Shown piece by piece: positions 8,474 to 16,532 of a stretch of DNA of 61,954 nucleotides (positions are counted from its first letter, which is position 1; each line of letters starts with the position of its first letter). The notes under the pieces are model-generated. The model did not search any database. It was not told the DNA's origin and was given only the letters and a program-made list of their open reading frames with translations. The position numbers were made by a program, and so were the translations under genes. Source of the DNA: Lachnospiraceae bacterium (GTDB lineage Bacteria; Bacillota; Clostridia; Lachnospirales; Lachnospiraceae); contig CAJTDL010000027.1 of NCBI GenBank assembly GCA_910575035.1, positions 1-61,954 of the forward strand. The letters are read 5' to 3'.

Positions 8474-9901
8474 ATGAAATCAGAGGAGATCAAAAAATTA
8501 TGTGAGGAAAAGCACATCCGCATGGTTGATTTCAAAATGACAGACATTGACGGGCGTTGGAGGCATATTACGATTCCGGTTGAGCGTTTTGGGGAAAATG
8601 TCTTTACCCAGGGGATTGGTTTTGACGGATCGAATTATGGATATGCACCAGTCGAAAAAAGTGACATGGTATTTTTGCCAGATCCAGATACAGCCTATGT
8701 GGATCCTTTTGCAGACGTTCCTACTTTAACTATGTGCGGGAATGTGTGCACCATTGGGAAGGAGGAAAATAAGCCATTTGACCAATATCCCAAAAACGTA
8801 AGCCTGCGGGCAGTGCAATATATGAAAGAGAATGGGATTGCAGACCGGATGGTGATTGGGCCGGAGTTTGAGTTCTATTTGTTTGACAGCGCCCGTTTTG
8901 AAGTGACGCCCAGACAGAGCGGCTATCGGATTGACACCCGGCAGGCAGAATGGAACTGCAGCCTGGATACTTCAGGGAATAATGGCTATGAGGTGCCCTA
9001 TGGCGGCGGCTACCATATTGCCGCGCCCTTTGATGTGGGGTACGGCCTGCGCAGTAAAATCTGTATGATGATTGAGGATTGGGGAATCCCTGTAAAATAC
9101 CACCATCATGAGGTAGGCGGCCCCGGGCAGATGGAGATTGAGGTGGAGCTTTCCGATATGCCGGATATGGCAGACAATACTATGATTATCAAATACATCA
9201 TTAAAAATATGGCGGCGAAGGAAGGCAAGACGGCTACTTTCCTGCCGAAGCCCATCTACCAGGAGGCGGGCAGCGGCATGCATGTCCATATGCTGCTCTT
9301 AAAGGATGGGAAGCCCCTGTTTTACGATGAAAATGGCTATTCTGGCTTAAGCCGCACAGCCCATTATTTTATTGGGGGACTTTTGAAGCATATTGCTTCC
9401 CTGTGCGCTTTTACCAATCCATCCACCAATTCCTTTAAGCGGCTGGTTCCAGGGTATGAAGCGCCTGTTACGATTGGCTATGCCACATCAAACCGCAGTG
9501 CGGTCATTCGGATTCCGGCTTATGCCAAGACGCCGGAGACAAAGCGGTTTGAACTGCGCAATCCTGATGCAACAGCAAATCCCTATTATGCCTATGCGGC
9601 AATTCTGATGGCAGGCTTAGATGGCATTGAGCATAAGATCGACCCTTCAGAGCATGGCTGGGGTCCCTATGACTTTAACCTCTATACATTGTCTGCCGAA
9701 GAACAGAAAAAGATTAAGGGACTGCCGAAATCCCTGGGCGAAGCGCTGGATGCATTGGAAGCGGACTGCGAGTACCTGACAAAGGGCGGCGTATTCCCAC
9801 AGCGCCTGATTGACATATGGGTAGCCCGGAAGCGGGAGGAGGTAAAACGCTTAGAGCAGATTCCAAACCCGGCAGAATTTAAGATGTATTTTGACCTGTG
9901 A
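8474..9901 (+). CDS. glnA: Type I glutamine synthetase
   Basis: 475 residues. Condenses glutamate and ammonia with ATP to make glutamine. Motifs: beta-grasp latch FDGSNYGYAPVEKSDM, metal/glutamate site GPEFEFYLF, HHEVGGPGQMEIEV, ATP region GSGMHVHMLLLKDG, NPSTNSFKRLVPGYEAP and NRSAVIRIP. Length and the NLYTLSAEEQ stretch, which keeps a tyrosine where E. coli GlnA is adenylylated (NLYDLPPEE), resemble the longer GSI-beta type; no adenylyltransferase gene is seen here, so modification is not claimed. AAGGAGAAGG precedes the ATG. It lies between the two fumarase subunit genes in the same direction, 66 bp after alpha and about 130 bp before beta. Confidence 0.93.
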   Translation: MKSEEIKKLCEEKHIRMVDFKMTDIDGRWRHITIPVERFGENVFTQGIGFDGSNYGYAPVEKSDMVFLPDPDTAYVDPFADVPTLTMCGNVCTIGKEENKPFDQYPKNVSLRAVQYMKENGIADRMVIGPEFEFYLFDSARFEVTPRQSGYRIDTRQAEWNCSLDTSGNNGYEVPYGGGYHIAAPFDVGYGLRSKICMMIEDWGIPVKYHHHEVGGPGQMEIEVELSDMPDMADNTMIIKYIIKNMAAKEGKTATFLPKPIYQEAGSGMHVHMLLLKDGKPLFYDENGYSGLSRTAHYFIGGLLKHIASLCAFTNPSTNSFKRLVPGYEAPVTIGYATSNRSAVIRIPAYAKTPETKRFELRNPDATANPYYAYAAILMAGLDGIEHKIDPSEHGWGPYDFNLYTLSAEEQKKIKGLPKSLGEALDALEADCEYLTKGGVFPQRLIDIWVARKREEVKRLEQIPNPAEFKMYFDL

Positions 9902-10031
9902 CCATTTATAGCAATATTCAGAATCCCTTGCCGCAGGCATGCCAGCAGAGCTGCCATACGCCGAAAAAGAGGCCTTTGCCAATGGCAGGGGGATTCTTGG
10001 CATAATGATAGAAAGGACGGCTGGCATTACA

Positions 10032-10583
10032 ATGGATCAATATATTACAACGCCGATAACTGCAGAGACAACGAAAAATCTCCATGTGGGAGATTATGTA
10101 TATATTTCAGGCACCATCTATGTGGCGAGGGATGCAGCCCATAAACGCCTGATGGAGGTTTTGGAACGGGAGGAGCCCCTGCCTTTCCCCATTCAGGATG
10201 CCGCCATTTACTATATGGGGCCGTCTCCGGCAAGGGAAGGGCGCCCCATTGGCTCGGCAGGCCCCACTACAGCCAGCCGTATGGACAAATATGCGCCCCG
10301 GTTGCTGGATTTAGGGCAGAAAGCCATGATCGGAAAAGGGAAGCGTTCCCAGGAGGTCGTAGACGCCATTGTCCGTAACCAGGCTGTCTACTTTGCCGCA
10401 GTGGGAGGCGCAGGTGCCCTGTTATCCAAGTGTATCCAGAAATCTGACCTGGTCTGCTACGGGGATTTGGGCGCAGAAGCAATCTTGAGGCTGGAAGTAA
10501 AGGACTTCCCTGTTATCGTCGTAATAGACTGCCAGGGAAACAACCTATACGAAACAGCTTCAAAGGAATATGCTGTTTTATAA
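10032..10583 (+). CDS. Class I fumarate hydratase, beta subunit
   Basis: 183 residues, corresponding to the C-terminal swivelling domain of class I fumarases, which completes the active site formed with the alpha subunit. Motifs: ITTPITAETTKNLHVGD at the N-terminus, SGTIYVARDAAHKRL, PAREGRPIGSAGPTT, GKGKRSQEVV and the C-terminal VVIDCQGNNLYE. Homologues start near the ITTP motif, so ATG 10032 is chosen (AAAGGA 14 bases upstream, slightly far); ATG 10005 in frame would add nine residues. Confidence 0.9.
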   Translation: MDQYITTPITAETTKNLHVGDYVYISGTIYVARDAAHKRLMEVLEREEPLPFPIQDAAIYYMGPSPAREGRPIGSAGPTTASRMDKYAPRLLDLGQKAMIGKGKRSQEVVDAIVRNQAVYFAAVGGAGALLSKCIQKSDLVCYGDLGAEAILRLEVKDFPVIVVIDCQGNNLYETASKEYAVL

Positions 10584-10620
10584 AAAATAGTAAAGAACTA
10601 CTGGAATCTTTGTCTAAATA

Positions 10621-10629
10621 TGATATAAT
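10621..10629 (+). promoter_or_regulatory. Extended -10 promoter ahead of the Cys-rich protein gene
   Basis: TGATATAAT matches TGnTATAAT exactly. It lies 110 bp before the gene starting at 10739, implying a leader of about 100 bases. Confidence 0.4.
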
Positions 10630-10738
10630 CTAATCAGGAGTATTTGCATACATTTATATAAAGCTATTTGCGTGTGCCAAGTGTGGCTGTAAGCTTATAT
10701 TTGGAAATGATATAGATGAAATTTGGGAGGAAAAGACA

Positions 10739-11092
10739 ATGCAAAATAATGATATTAGGGCGCAATTGATCAAACAGTTTCCGGCAGAGGTAGTGGAGAC
10801 AAGGGCTTCTATCAATGAGATGTGTTATTCCTGCCCCACCTGCAACAGGATGGTATCAAAGGGAATGGATCAATGCGGTGGATGCGGCCAGATTTTAAGC
10901 TGGAAGAACATCAATAGCCAGGAAGGCGCAGGCGGAAAGCGGAAAGCTGAACTGCATTTTGAGGTTCCATCTGATTTTGTTCCAGGAGATTGCAGGAAAT
11001 GTCCAATCTCTTACATAGACAGCGGCACCAACAGCGGTATGTATGAATGTCCCCTGCGGATGCGCGGCTCCTGTGAATTGATTGTAGAATAG
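10739..11092 (+). CDS. Cys-rich zinc-ribbon-like protein, unknown function
   Basis: 117 residues with two cysteine clusters: CYSCPTCNRMV...CGGCG (about 30-58), a plausible four-cysteine zinc ribbon with an extra cysteine, and CRKCP...CPLRMRGSC (about 83-112). No signal peptide or membrane helix. Shine-Dalgarno GGGAGG lies upstream of ATG. Followed 117 bp later by rubrerythrin, which might suggest redox or metal stress, but this is only context. I do not recognise the family. Confidence 0.7.
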   Translation: MQNNDIRAQLIKQFPAEVVETRASINEMCYSCPTCNRMVSKGMDQCGGCGQILSWKNINSQEGAGGKRKAELHFEVPSDFVPGDCRKCPISYIDSGTNSGMYECPLRMRGSCELIVE

Positions 11093-11209
11093 TATAAAGT
11101 TTCCACTTTTTGCACATACTGCCCTTGGAGCAAATATCTGGCAGTAGGGAAGGGCACGCTCATCCCATGCCTGATTGTTTAGGAATTTAGCAGAAAGGTG
11201 GAAAGAAAT

Positions 11210-11827
11210 ATGGCAACAGATTTTAAGCAAAGTGAGACAATGAAAAATTTAATGCGGGCCTTCGCCGGAGAGAGCCAGGCCAGGAACCGCTATACCTTTG
11301 CAGCTGGGCAGGCGCATCAGCAGGGGCTTTATGTAATTGAGAAGGTGTTTCGTTTTACCGCAGATCAGGAAAAGGAGCATGCAGAGGTGTTTTATAACCA
11401 GTTAAAGGAACTGGCAGGCAAGTCCATTGAGATTGACGGGACTTATCCTGTAGACCTGAGCCCCAACATGACAGAGCTCCTGAAGATGGCACAGCACAAT
11501 GAATATGAGGAGCATGACGACGTCTACAAGCACTTTGGGGATACAGCGCAGCAGGAGGGCTTTGGGAAGGCGGCTATGAAGTTCCATAAGATTGCAGAGA
11601 TTGAAAAGCTCCATGGAGACCGTTTTGGGGCGTTTGCAAGGCTGCTGGAGAATAACCAATTATTTGTGTCCAAGGTGGAGACAAAGTGGATGTGCCTGAA
11701 CTGCGGCTATGTGTACGAAGGGAAGGAGGCTCCCCAAAGTTGCCCGGTATGCGACCATGAGCAGGGATGGTTTGTGCGGATTGAGCTTGCGCCCTATTGC
11801 GGTGATGGGAAATTCGAAACATTTTAA
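11210..11827 (+). CDS. rbr: Rubrerythrin
   Basis: 205 residues. Non-haem di-iron peroxidase that reduces hydrogen peroxide in the cytoplasm of anaerobes. N-terminal ferritin-like domain with the ligands in FAGESQARNRYT, DQEKEHAEVF, NEYEEH and EIEKLHGDRF; C-terminal rubredoxin domain with CLNCGYVY and CPVCDH iron-binding pairs. ATG 11210 with AAAGGTGG 8 bases upstream is preferred over GTG 11198. This is the classic domain order; a second, reversed-order protein is encoded at 17790-18332. Confidence 0.95.
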   Translation: MATDFKQSETMKNLMRAFAGESQARNRYTFAAGQAHQQGLYVIEKVFRFTADQEKEHAEVFYNQLKELAGKSIEIDGTYPVDLSPNMTELLKMAQHNEYEEHDDVYKHFGDTAQQEGFGKAAMKFHKIAEIEKLHGDRFGAFARLLENNQLFVSKVETKWMCLNCGYVYEGKEAPQSCPVCDHEQGWFVRIELAPYCGDGKFETF

Positions 11828-11959
11828 ATGACAGCGTTTTGCCTTTATACCACAAGTCTAATGACATCTTAAGGAATTTGTGATATAGTACGATATAGAA
11901 AAAGACAGAGCAATTAGGAAAGAGGAAAATGAGCCCGCAGGCTCGGAAAGGAAACGGCA

Positions 11960-12106
11960 ATGAATACATCTATCAGCATTTTATTTTACCTTCATAGTGA
12001 ACCGAGTGACCAGGCGCTGTATAAAAAACAGGGCCTTGATTTGCTGCATCCCTATAAGGTAAGAAAATGTCGATGGAAATGTTTGGAAACAGAAGCTGTG
12101 CGCTGA
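11960..12106 (+). CDS. Possible small protein (48 residues)
   Basis: An ORF beginning MNTSISILFYLHSEPSDQ, with AAAGGAAAC upstream of ATG 11960 and a clean rho-independent terminator 37 bp after its stop. It has mixed polar and hydrophobic composition and a basic C-terminus (VRKCRWKC). No family is recognised. It may be a real short protein or the remnant of a longer gene. Confidence 0.3.
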   Translation: MNTSISILFYLHSEPSDQALYKKQGLDLLHPYKVRKCRWKCLETEAVR

Positions 12107-12144
12107 CAGCGCATGGGAAAGCCAGACAGGTATTTTCGATAAGA

Positions 12145-12183
12145 AACCGCTTATCTTATATTGGGATAGGCGGTATTTTTTAT
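12145..12183 (+). terminator. Rho-independent terminator
   Basis: ACCGCTTATC (12146-12155) pairs with GATAGGCGGT (12165-12174) with one G-U pair, followed by ATTTTTTATT. It closes the transcription unit containing the 48-residue ORF, possibly also rubrerythrin. Confidence 0.75.
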
Positions 12184-12215
12184 TATAGGAAATGTTCTGT
12201 ATGTTCCTAAAATTT

Positions 12216-12355
12216 TACCCTCTGGGGAACACCGTAATGCATGCCCTTCCAGGGCGGGGAAACAGCTTCACTGTTTCATAAGGTATACCCTCTGGGGCAT
12301 CCCGTAATGTATGCCCTTCCAGGGCAGGGAAACAATTTTGCTGTTCTATTAAGGT
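12216..12355. repeat. 70-bp-period tandem repeat, two units (locus 2)
   Basis: Two units, TACCCTCTGGGG...CCGTAATG.ATGCCCTTCCAGGGC.GGGAAACA, start at 12216 and 12286, exactly 70 bp apart. The layout (CCCCTNTGGGG, CCGTAA, GCCC, GGGAACA) and the period match the pair at 4438-4577. Both loci lie beside tRNA genes. A 22-base piece of the same unit recurs inverted at 33616-33638. Confidence 0.7.
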
Positions 12356-12393
12356 TAGTAATCTATCGCACGGCGGAAAATTATTTTTCATAT

Positions 12394-12466
12394 GCTCCAT
12401 TAGCTCAGATGGAAGAGCACTCGACTTTTAATCGAGATGTCATGAGTTCAAGTCTCATATGGGGCA
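12394..12466 (+). tRNA. tRNA-Lys (TTT)
   Basis: 73-nt cloverleaf: acceptor GCTCCAT/ATGGGGC with discriminator A, D-arm TAGCTCAGATGGAAGAGC, anticodon stem CTCGA/TCGAG with loop CTTTTAA (anticodon TTT), and T-arm CATGAGTTCAAGTCTCATA with a weak stem. No CCA is encoded. Confidence 0.95.
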
Positions 12467-12533
12467 GTCAAAAGGGAGCCACACTAGCTTAGGGCAGTCG
12501 CTCTATGAATTTTTTAGACAGGAGGGAGATAAG

Positions 12534-12785
12534 ATGTTTACAATTCCAAGGATTGATATGGCTCAAACAGGGCAGAATATTGCAAATCTGCGGATCAAAG
12601 CTGGATTGTCTGTGCGGGATCTCCAGGATATTTTTGGATTTGCCACGCCGCAGGCCATTTACAAGTGGCAGCATGGGACGGCTTTGCCCACTATGGACAA
12701 TATGGTAGTTTTGGCAGCCGTGTTTCAGGTTAAAATAGATGATATATTGGTCACAACAAATGTACAAATGCAAGTTGGTGCGTGA
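12534..12785 (+). CDS. Small HTH (Cro/CI-type) regulator
   Basis: 83 residues. Helix-turn-helix about residues 12-45: IANLRIKAGLSVRDLQDIF then FATPQAIYKWQHG, followed by LPTMDNMVVLAAVF and VKIDDIL, typical of small XRE-family proteins. GGAGGGAG lies before ATG 12534. The gene begins 68 bp after tRNA-Lys and may share its transcript. Target unknown. Confidence 0.8.
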   Translation: MFTIPRIDMAQTGQNIANLRIKAGLSVRDLQDIFGFATPQAIYKWQHGTALPTMDNMVVLAAVFQVKIDDILVTTNVQMQVGA

Positions 12786-12792
12786 ATAACTG

Positions 12793-12801
12793 TGTTATAA
12801 T
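12793..12801 (+). promoter_or_regulatory. Extended -10 promoter for the thioesterase gene
   Basis: TGTTATAAT matches the extended -10 consensus; the start would fall near 12808, just before the GGAGG preceding ATG 12830. The same nonamer occurs before murT. Confidence 0.4.
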
Positions 12802-12829
12802 GTAGAAAAACGGCAGGAGGGAATATTAA

Positions 12830-13306
12830 ATGGAACGTGAAAGCAGGCGGGCATCAGATTCTATGATTGAACATATCTACCAGGTGCGCCCAGAGTACTT
12901 AAATGCTGCAGGGCGGCTATTCGGCGGGAAGCTGATGGAGTGGATTGACGAGATCGCAGGGTTAGTGGGCATGAGGCATTCCAATGGGAATATTATTACA
13001 GCTTCCGTAGATAATCTCCGGTTTATCCGGGGGGCTTATCAAAATGACCTGATTGTGCTGACAGCCAGGGTCACCTATGTAGGGAACAGTTCTATGGAGG
13101 TGAGGGTGGACACATATGTGGAGGATTTCTATGGGGTGCGCAAACCCATCAACCGGGCATACCTGACATTGGTAGCCGTAGATTCCAAGGGGGTTCCCAG
13201 GCAAGTGCCATTGCTCAGCTTGGAGACAGAAGGGGAAAAGGCAGAATGGGAAGCAGCCGAGAAACGGAGGAAATTGCGGATCCAGCGCAAGAAGGAAGGG
13301 TTCTGA
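12830..13306 (+). CDS. Acyl-CoA thioesterase (hotdog fold, YciA/BFIT type)
   Basis: 158 residues. Single hotdog domain: LNAAGRLFGGKLMEWIDEIAG carries the conserved Asn/Gly and Asp of acyl-CoA hydrolases, followed by TASVDNLRFIRGAYQNDLI and VRVDTYVED. A basic, charged tail (about 135-158) follows. Such enzymes hydrolyse acyl-CoA to free acid and CoA in the cytoplasm; chain length cannot be told from sequence. CAGGAGGG lies upstream of the ATG. Confidence 0.88.
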   Translation: MERESRRASDSMIEHIYQVRPEYLNAAGRLFGGKLMEWIDEIAGLVGMRHSNGNIITASVDNLRFIRGAYQNDLIVLTARVTYVGNSSMEVRVDTYVEDFYGVRKPINRAYLTLVAVDSKGVPRQVPLLSLETEGEKAEWEAAEKRRKLRIQRKKEGF

Positions 13307-13365
13307 TTTATTGTGCAAAACACCTTAAGTGAAACGTGGCTAAAATGTGAAATTTTGAAAAATAC

Positions 13366-13394
13366 TTGTTTTATCATTTGATTTGTGCTATACT
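13366..13394 (+). promoter_or_regulatory. Promoter for the zinc-type uptake operon
   Basis: TTGTTT (13366-13371), 17-bp spacer, TATACT (13389-13394). Transcription would begin near 13401, about 97 bases before the small membrane protein gene at 13498. I could not assign a clear Zur box. Confidence 0.5.
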
Positions 13395-13497
13395 TTGGTT
13401 CGAATTTAAAAATCGGATGTTTCCGGTCGGTAAAACAAGTACGGTTATTTATGGTATTTGTAAGGATTGCCAAGAGTAAGGAAAGGAGGAAAATGAT

Positions 13498-13794
13498 ATG
13501 ACAAAGAATAAACGTGTGCCTGCCTTATTGATTGCAGCGGCTGTTTGTTTCGTTATGCTGTTTTCCTCTGTTTTTATTGTTGTAAACACAGGCCATGACT
13601 GCACAGGTGAAAGCTGCCCGATATGCTGTCAGATTAATCTGTTTGAGAATACATTAAAGACACTTTCCAATACTTTTCTTGCAATAGCGCTTGCTCTTGC
13701 ACTGACATATTCTGTTTTGGCATGTCTTTCTGTTTTTACGGCAGCAAGGCAGACGGAATCTCTGGTAACATTAAAGGTAAAGCTTTCGAATTGA
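13498..13794 (+). CDS. Small membrane protein with Cys/His motif, first gene of metal uptake operon
   Basis: 98 residues: a membrane helix (about 8-29), an external loop with HDCTGESCPICCQI (about 35-48), and a second helix (about 61-84). The H-x-C-x4-C-x2-CC pattern could bind a metal ion such as zinc. It leads the operon ahead of the ZnuA-like lipoprotein, 127 bp upstream, so a role in metal capture, sensing or delivery is likely (inference). I do not recognise a named family. GGAGG lies 8 bases before the ATG. Confidence 0.7.
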   Translation: MTKNKRVPALLIAAAVCFVMLFSSVFIVVNTGHDCTGESCPICCQINLFENTLKTLSNTFLAIALALALTYSVLACLSVFTAARQTESLVTLKVKLSN

Positions 13795-13921
13795 ATAAAA
13801 GCCTGATTCAAGCAAGGGGATAGTCCGTCTTTTTATAGGCGGATTTTATCGGCGTAAGCGGATGCTCCTTGTATTTTTGTACCCTTTTTTAGGCTTTTAT
13901 TATAATTTGGAGGTTTTAAAC

Positions 13922-14965
13922 ATGAAAAAAATAATCACAATTCTTTTTGCCGCCATTTTGATGGCTGCAATGTTATCTGCGTGTGCCAATACATCAGATA
14001 GCAGTTATTCTAATGTTCAGAAGGCGGATGGCTCAGGCAGCTCCGGCAATTTGGAAAATTCAGATACTTCAGGCAAAATCAGCATTGTTACAACTCTTTT
14101 TCCCGAATATGATTGGGTCCGTGAAATTTTAGGGGATAAAACAGAACAGGCAGAATTAACGATTCTGCTTGATAACGGCGTGGATTTACACAGTTACCAG
14201 CCTACAGCGGACGACCTTGTAAAAATAGCAAATTGCGATATGTTTATTTATGTTGGCGGCGAATCGGATGAATGGGTAGAGGATGCTTTGGGACAGGCAG
14301 AAAATAAAGATATGGCTGTCATCAGCCTTTTAGACGTACTTGGCGATTCTGTTAAGGCAGAAGAAACCGTTGAGGGTATGCAGGAAGAAGAACACGAACA
14401 TAGCCACGACGGGGAAATTCCGGAAGAAGAAAAAGACGAGCATGTTTGGCTCTCTCTGAGAAATGCACAAATATTTTGCAGGGAAATTGCTGCAAAGCTG
14501 TCTGGGATTGATGCCAAAAACAAAGATATTTATACTGCAAACGCAGACGCTTACATAGCAAAGCTGTCTGACCTTGACAGCAAATACAAAACAGCAGTTT
14601 CCGCTGCGGATAAGAAAACGCTTCTGTTTGGCGACCGCTTTCCATTCCGTTACCTTGTTGATGATTACGGCTTAGATTATTTTGCGGCTTTTGCCGGTTG
14701 TTCTGCGGAAACGGAAGCCAGCTTTGAAACAATTACATTTCTTGCAAATAAGGTAGACGAATTAGAGCTTTCCAGTGTCCTGGCCTTAGAAGGGGCGGAA
14801 CATAAGATTGCAGAAACCATTATCTCCAGCACTTCTGGAAAGAACCAAAAAGTCTTGACAATGGATTCCCTGCAGTCTACGGTCTTGGATGATGCAGAGA
14901 ACGGCACGACATATCTTACAGTCATGGAACAGAATCTGGAAGTGTTGGAAGAAGCGTTGAAATAA
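13922..14965 (+). CDS. znuA: Metal ABC transporter substrate-binding lipoprotein, ZnuA-like
   Basis: 347 residues. Signal peptide with lipobox LSAC (about 18-21), then a Ser/Gly linker and a cluster A-I metal-binding domain: DLHSYQPTADDL supplies the first His, the acidic His-rich loop (EEHEHSHDGEI) is typical of zinc rather than manganese binders, DEHVWLS gives the second, and the C-lobe includes GDRFPFRYL and ALEGAEHK. It captures zinc (probably) outside the membrane for the ABC importer. GGAGG lies 8 bases before ATG 13922. Start of the A-C-B gene order. Confidence 0.9.
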   Translation: MKKIITILFAAILMAAMLSACANTSDSSYSNVQKADGSGSSGNLENSDTSGKISIVTTLFPEYDWVREILGDKTEQAELTILLDNGVDLHSYQPTADDLVKIANCDMFIYVGGESDEWVEDALGQAENKDMAVISLLDVLGDSVKAEETVEGMQEEEHEHSHDGEIPEEEKDEHVWLSLRNAQIFCREIAAKLSGIDAKNKDIYTANADAYIAKLSDLDSKYKTAVSAADKKTLLFGDRFPFRYLVDDYGLDYFAAFAGCSAETEASFETITFLANKVDELELSSVLALEGAEHKIAETIISSTSGKNQKVLTMDSLQSTVLDDAENGTTYLTVMEQNLEVLEEALK

Positions 14966-14978
14966 GGAGGATGGTATT

Positions 14979-15701
14979 ATGGCGTTACTTACTTGCCAAA
15001 ATTTAAGTCTTGGATATGATGCAAAGGTAATTTTGCATGACTTGAGTTTTTCAGTGGGTTCTGGTGATTATCTTTGTATTGTTGGCGAAAATGGCTCTGG
15101 AAAAAGTACCTTGATGAGAACTGTGTTGGGGCTTCAGCCGCCTGTTCATGGAAATGTTCTGGCTGGCGACGGCTTAAAGCCAAATGAAATTGGTTATCTG
15201 CCCCAACAGACAGTTGTGCAAAAAGACTTCCCTGCATCTGTAAAGGAAATTGTCCTCTCAGGCTGTCAGGGAAGATGCGGGATTCGCCCCTTTTACAGCA
15301 AAACAGAAAAAAAGCTAGCTGCCGAAGCAATGGATAAGATGGGAATTCCCCACCTTGCCAGCCGCTGTTATAGGGAACTATCTGGCGGGCAGCAGCAAAG
15401 GGTGCTCCTTGCCCGAGCGTTATGTGCAACACGGAAAATGTTACTCTTAGACGAGCCTGTTTCTGGCCTTGATCCAAAGGTAACTGGGGAGATGTATCGG
15501 CTGATTGGGGAATTGAACAGCCGTGATGGCATTACGATCGTCATGATTTCACATGACATTGCAGCAGCAGTGAAATATGCCAGCCACATTTTACATATTG
15601 GAAGCGAAGTCTTTTTTGGTACAAAGCAAGAGTACCTGAAAAGTAAAACAGGGCGGCTTTTCACAGAAGAAGGAGGTGCCGGGCATGAATATGGTAATTG
15701 A
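14979..15701 (+). CDS. znuC: Metal ABC transporter ATPase, ZnuC-like
   Basis: 240 residues. Walker A GENGSGKST (about 37-45), Q-loop LPQQT, ABC signature LSGGQQQR, Walker B MLLLDEP, D-loop SGLD and switch His in ISHDI. Drives import by the adjacent permease. GGAGG lies upstream of ATG 14979, 13 bp after znuA; it overlaps znuB by 17 bp. Confidence 0.93.
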   Translation: MALLTCQNLSLGYDAKVILHDLSFSVGSGDYLCIVGENGSGKSTLMRTVLGLQPPVHGNVLAGDGLKPNEIGYLPQQTVVQKDFPASVKEIVLSGCQGRCGIRPFYSKTEKKLAAEAMDKMGIPHLASRCYRELSGGQQQRVLLARALCATRKMLLLDEPVSGLDPKVTGEMYRLIGELNSRDGITIVMISHDIAAAVKYASHILHIGSEVFFGTKQEYLKSKTGRLFTEEGGAGHEYGN

Positions 15702-16527
15702 AAAGATAGGCATTTATTTAGAATATCCATTTGTCCGCTATGCCTTGATAGTAGGAATTTTGATTGCGCTTTGCTCTTCGCTTCTGGGTGTGACATTAGT
15801 ATTGAAACGGTTCTCGTTTATTGGGGATGGGCTTTCCCATGTGGCTTTTGCCGCTATGGCGGTTGCGTCAATCCTAAACATAACAAATGACATGCCCATA
15901 ACTTTGATAGTCACAGTTATTTGCGCTGTTATGCTCCTGCGGACAGGGCAGAATACGAAAATAAAGGGTGATGCTGCGGTAGCCATGATTTCGGTAGGGT
16001 CTCTGGCCATCGGCTATTTATTAATGAATTTATTTTCTACTTCGTCCAATTTATCGGGTGACGTATGCAGTACGCTATTTGGCTCTACTTCCATCCTTAC
16101 CCTGGCACAGGCGGAAGTATATTTATGTGCTATCCTCTCAGCGGTAGTTATCGTTATATTTGTCCTATTTTATAACAAAATTTTTGCTGTAACATTTGAC
16201 GAAAATTTTGCCAAATCATCTGGGACGAAAGCAAATACATATAATCTTTTGATTGCTGTTGTCATTGCAGTGATTATTGTGCTTGCGATGAATCTTGTCG
16301 GCTCGCTGTTGATTTCAGCATTGGTAATTTTTCCCGCATTGTCAGCGATGCGTGTGTTTAAAAGTTTCAGAAGCGTTACAATTTGCTCTGCTTTGTTTTC
16401 TGTTTTTTGTGCGGCGTTTGGAATCATTGTTTCCATTCTTGCGGGGACACCGGTAGGATCGACAATCGTTGCAGCAGACATGGCGGGATTTTGCTTATTC
16501 AGTATGGTTAGTGTTTTCAGGAGGTAG
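15685..16527 (+). CDS. znuB: Metal ABC transporter permease, ZnuB-like
   Basis: 280 residues, about eight membrane helices; ABC-3 family. The signature RFSFIGDGLSHVAFAAMAV (about 35-53) is the conserved ATPase-contact/entry helix. Start: AAGGAGG at 15670-15676 is 8 bases before ATG 15685, preferred over GTG 15676. It overlaps znuC, so translation is coupled. Confidence 0.93.
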   Translation: MNMVIEKIGIYLEYPFVRYALIVGILIALCSSLLGVTLVLKRFSFIGDGLSHVAFAAMAVASILNITNDMPITLIVTVICAVMLLRTGQNTKIKGDAAVAMISVGSLAIGYLLMNLFSTSSNLSGDVCSTLFGSTSILTLAQAEVYLCAILSAVVIVIFVLFYNKIFAVTFDENFAKSSGTKANTYNLLIAVVIAVIIVLAMNLVGSLLISALVIFPALSAMRVFKSFRSVTICSALFSVFCAAFGIIVSILAGTPVGSTIVAADMAGFCLFSMVSVFRR

Positions 16528-16532
16528 ATATT

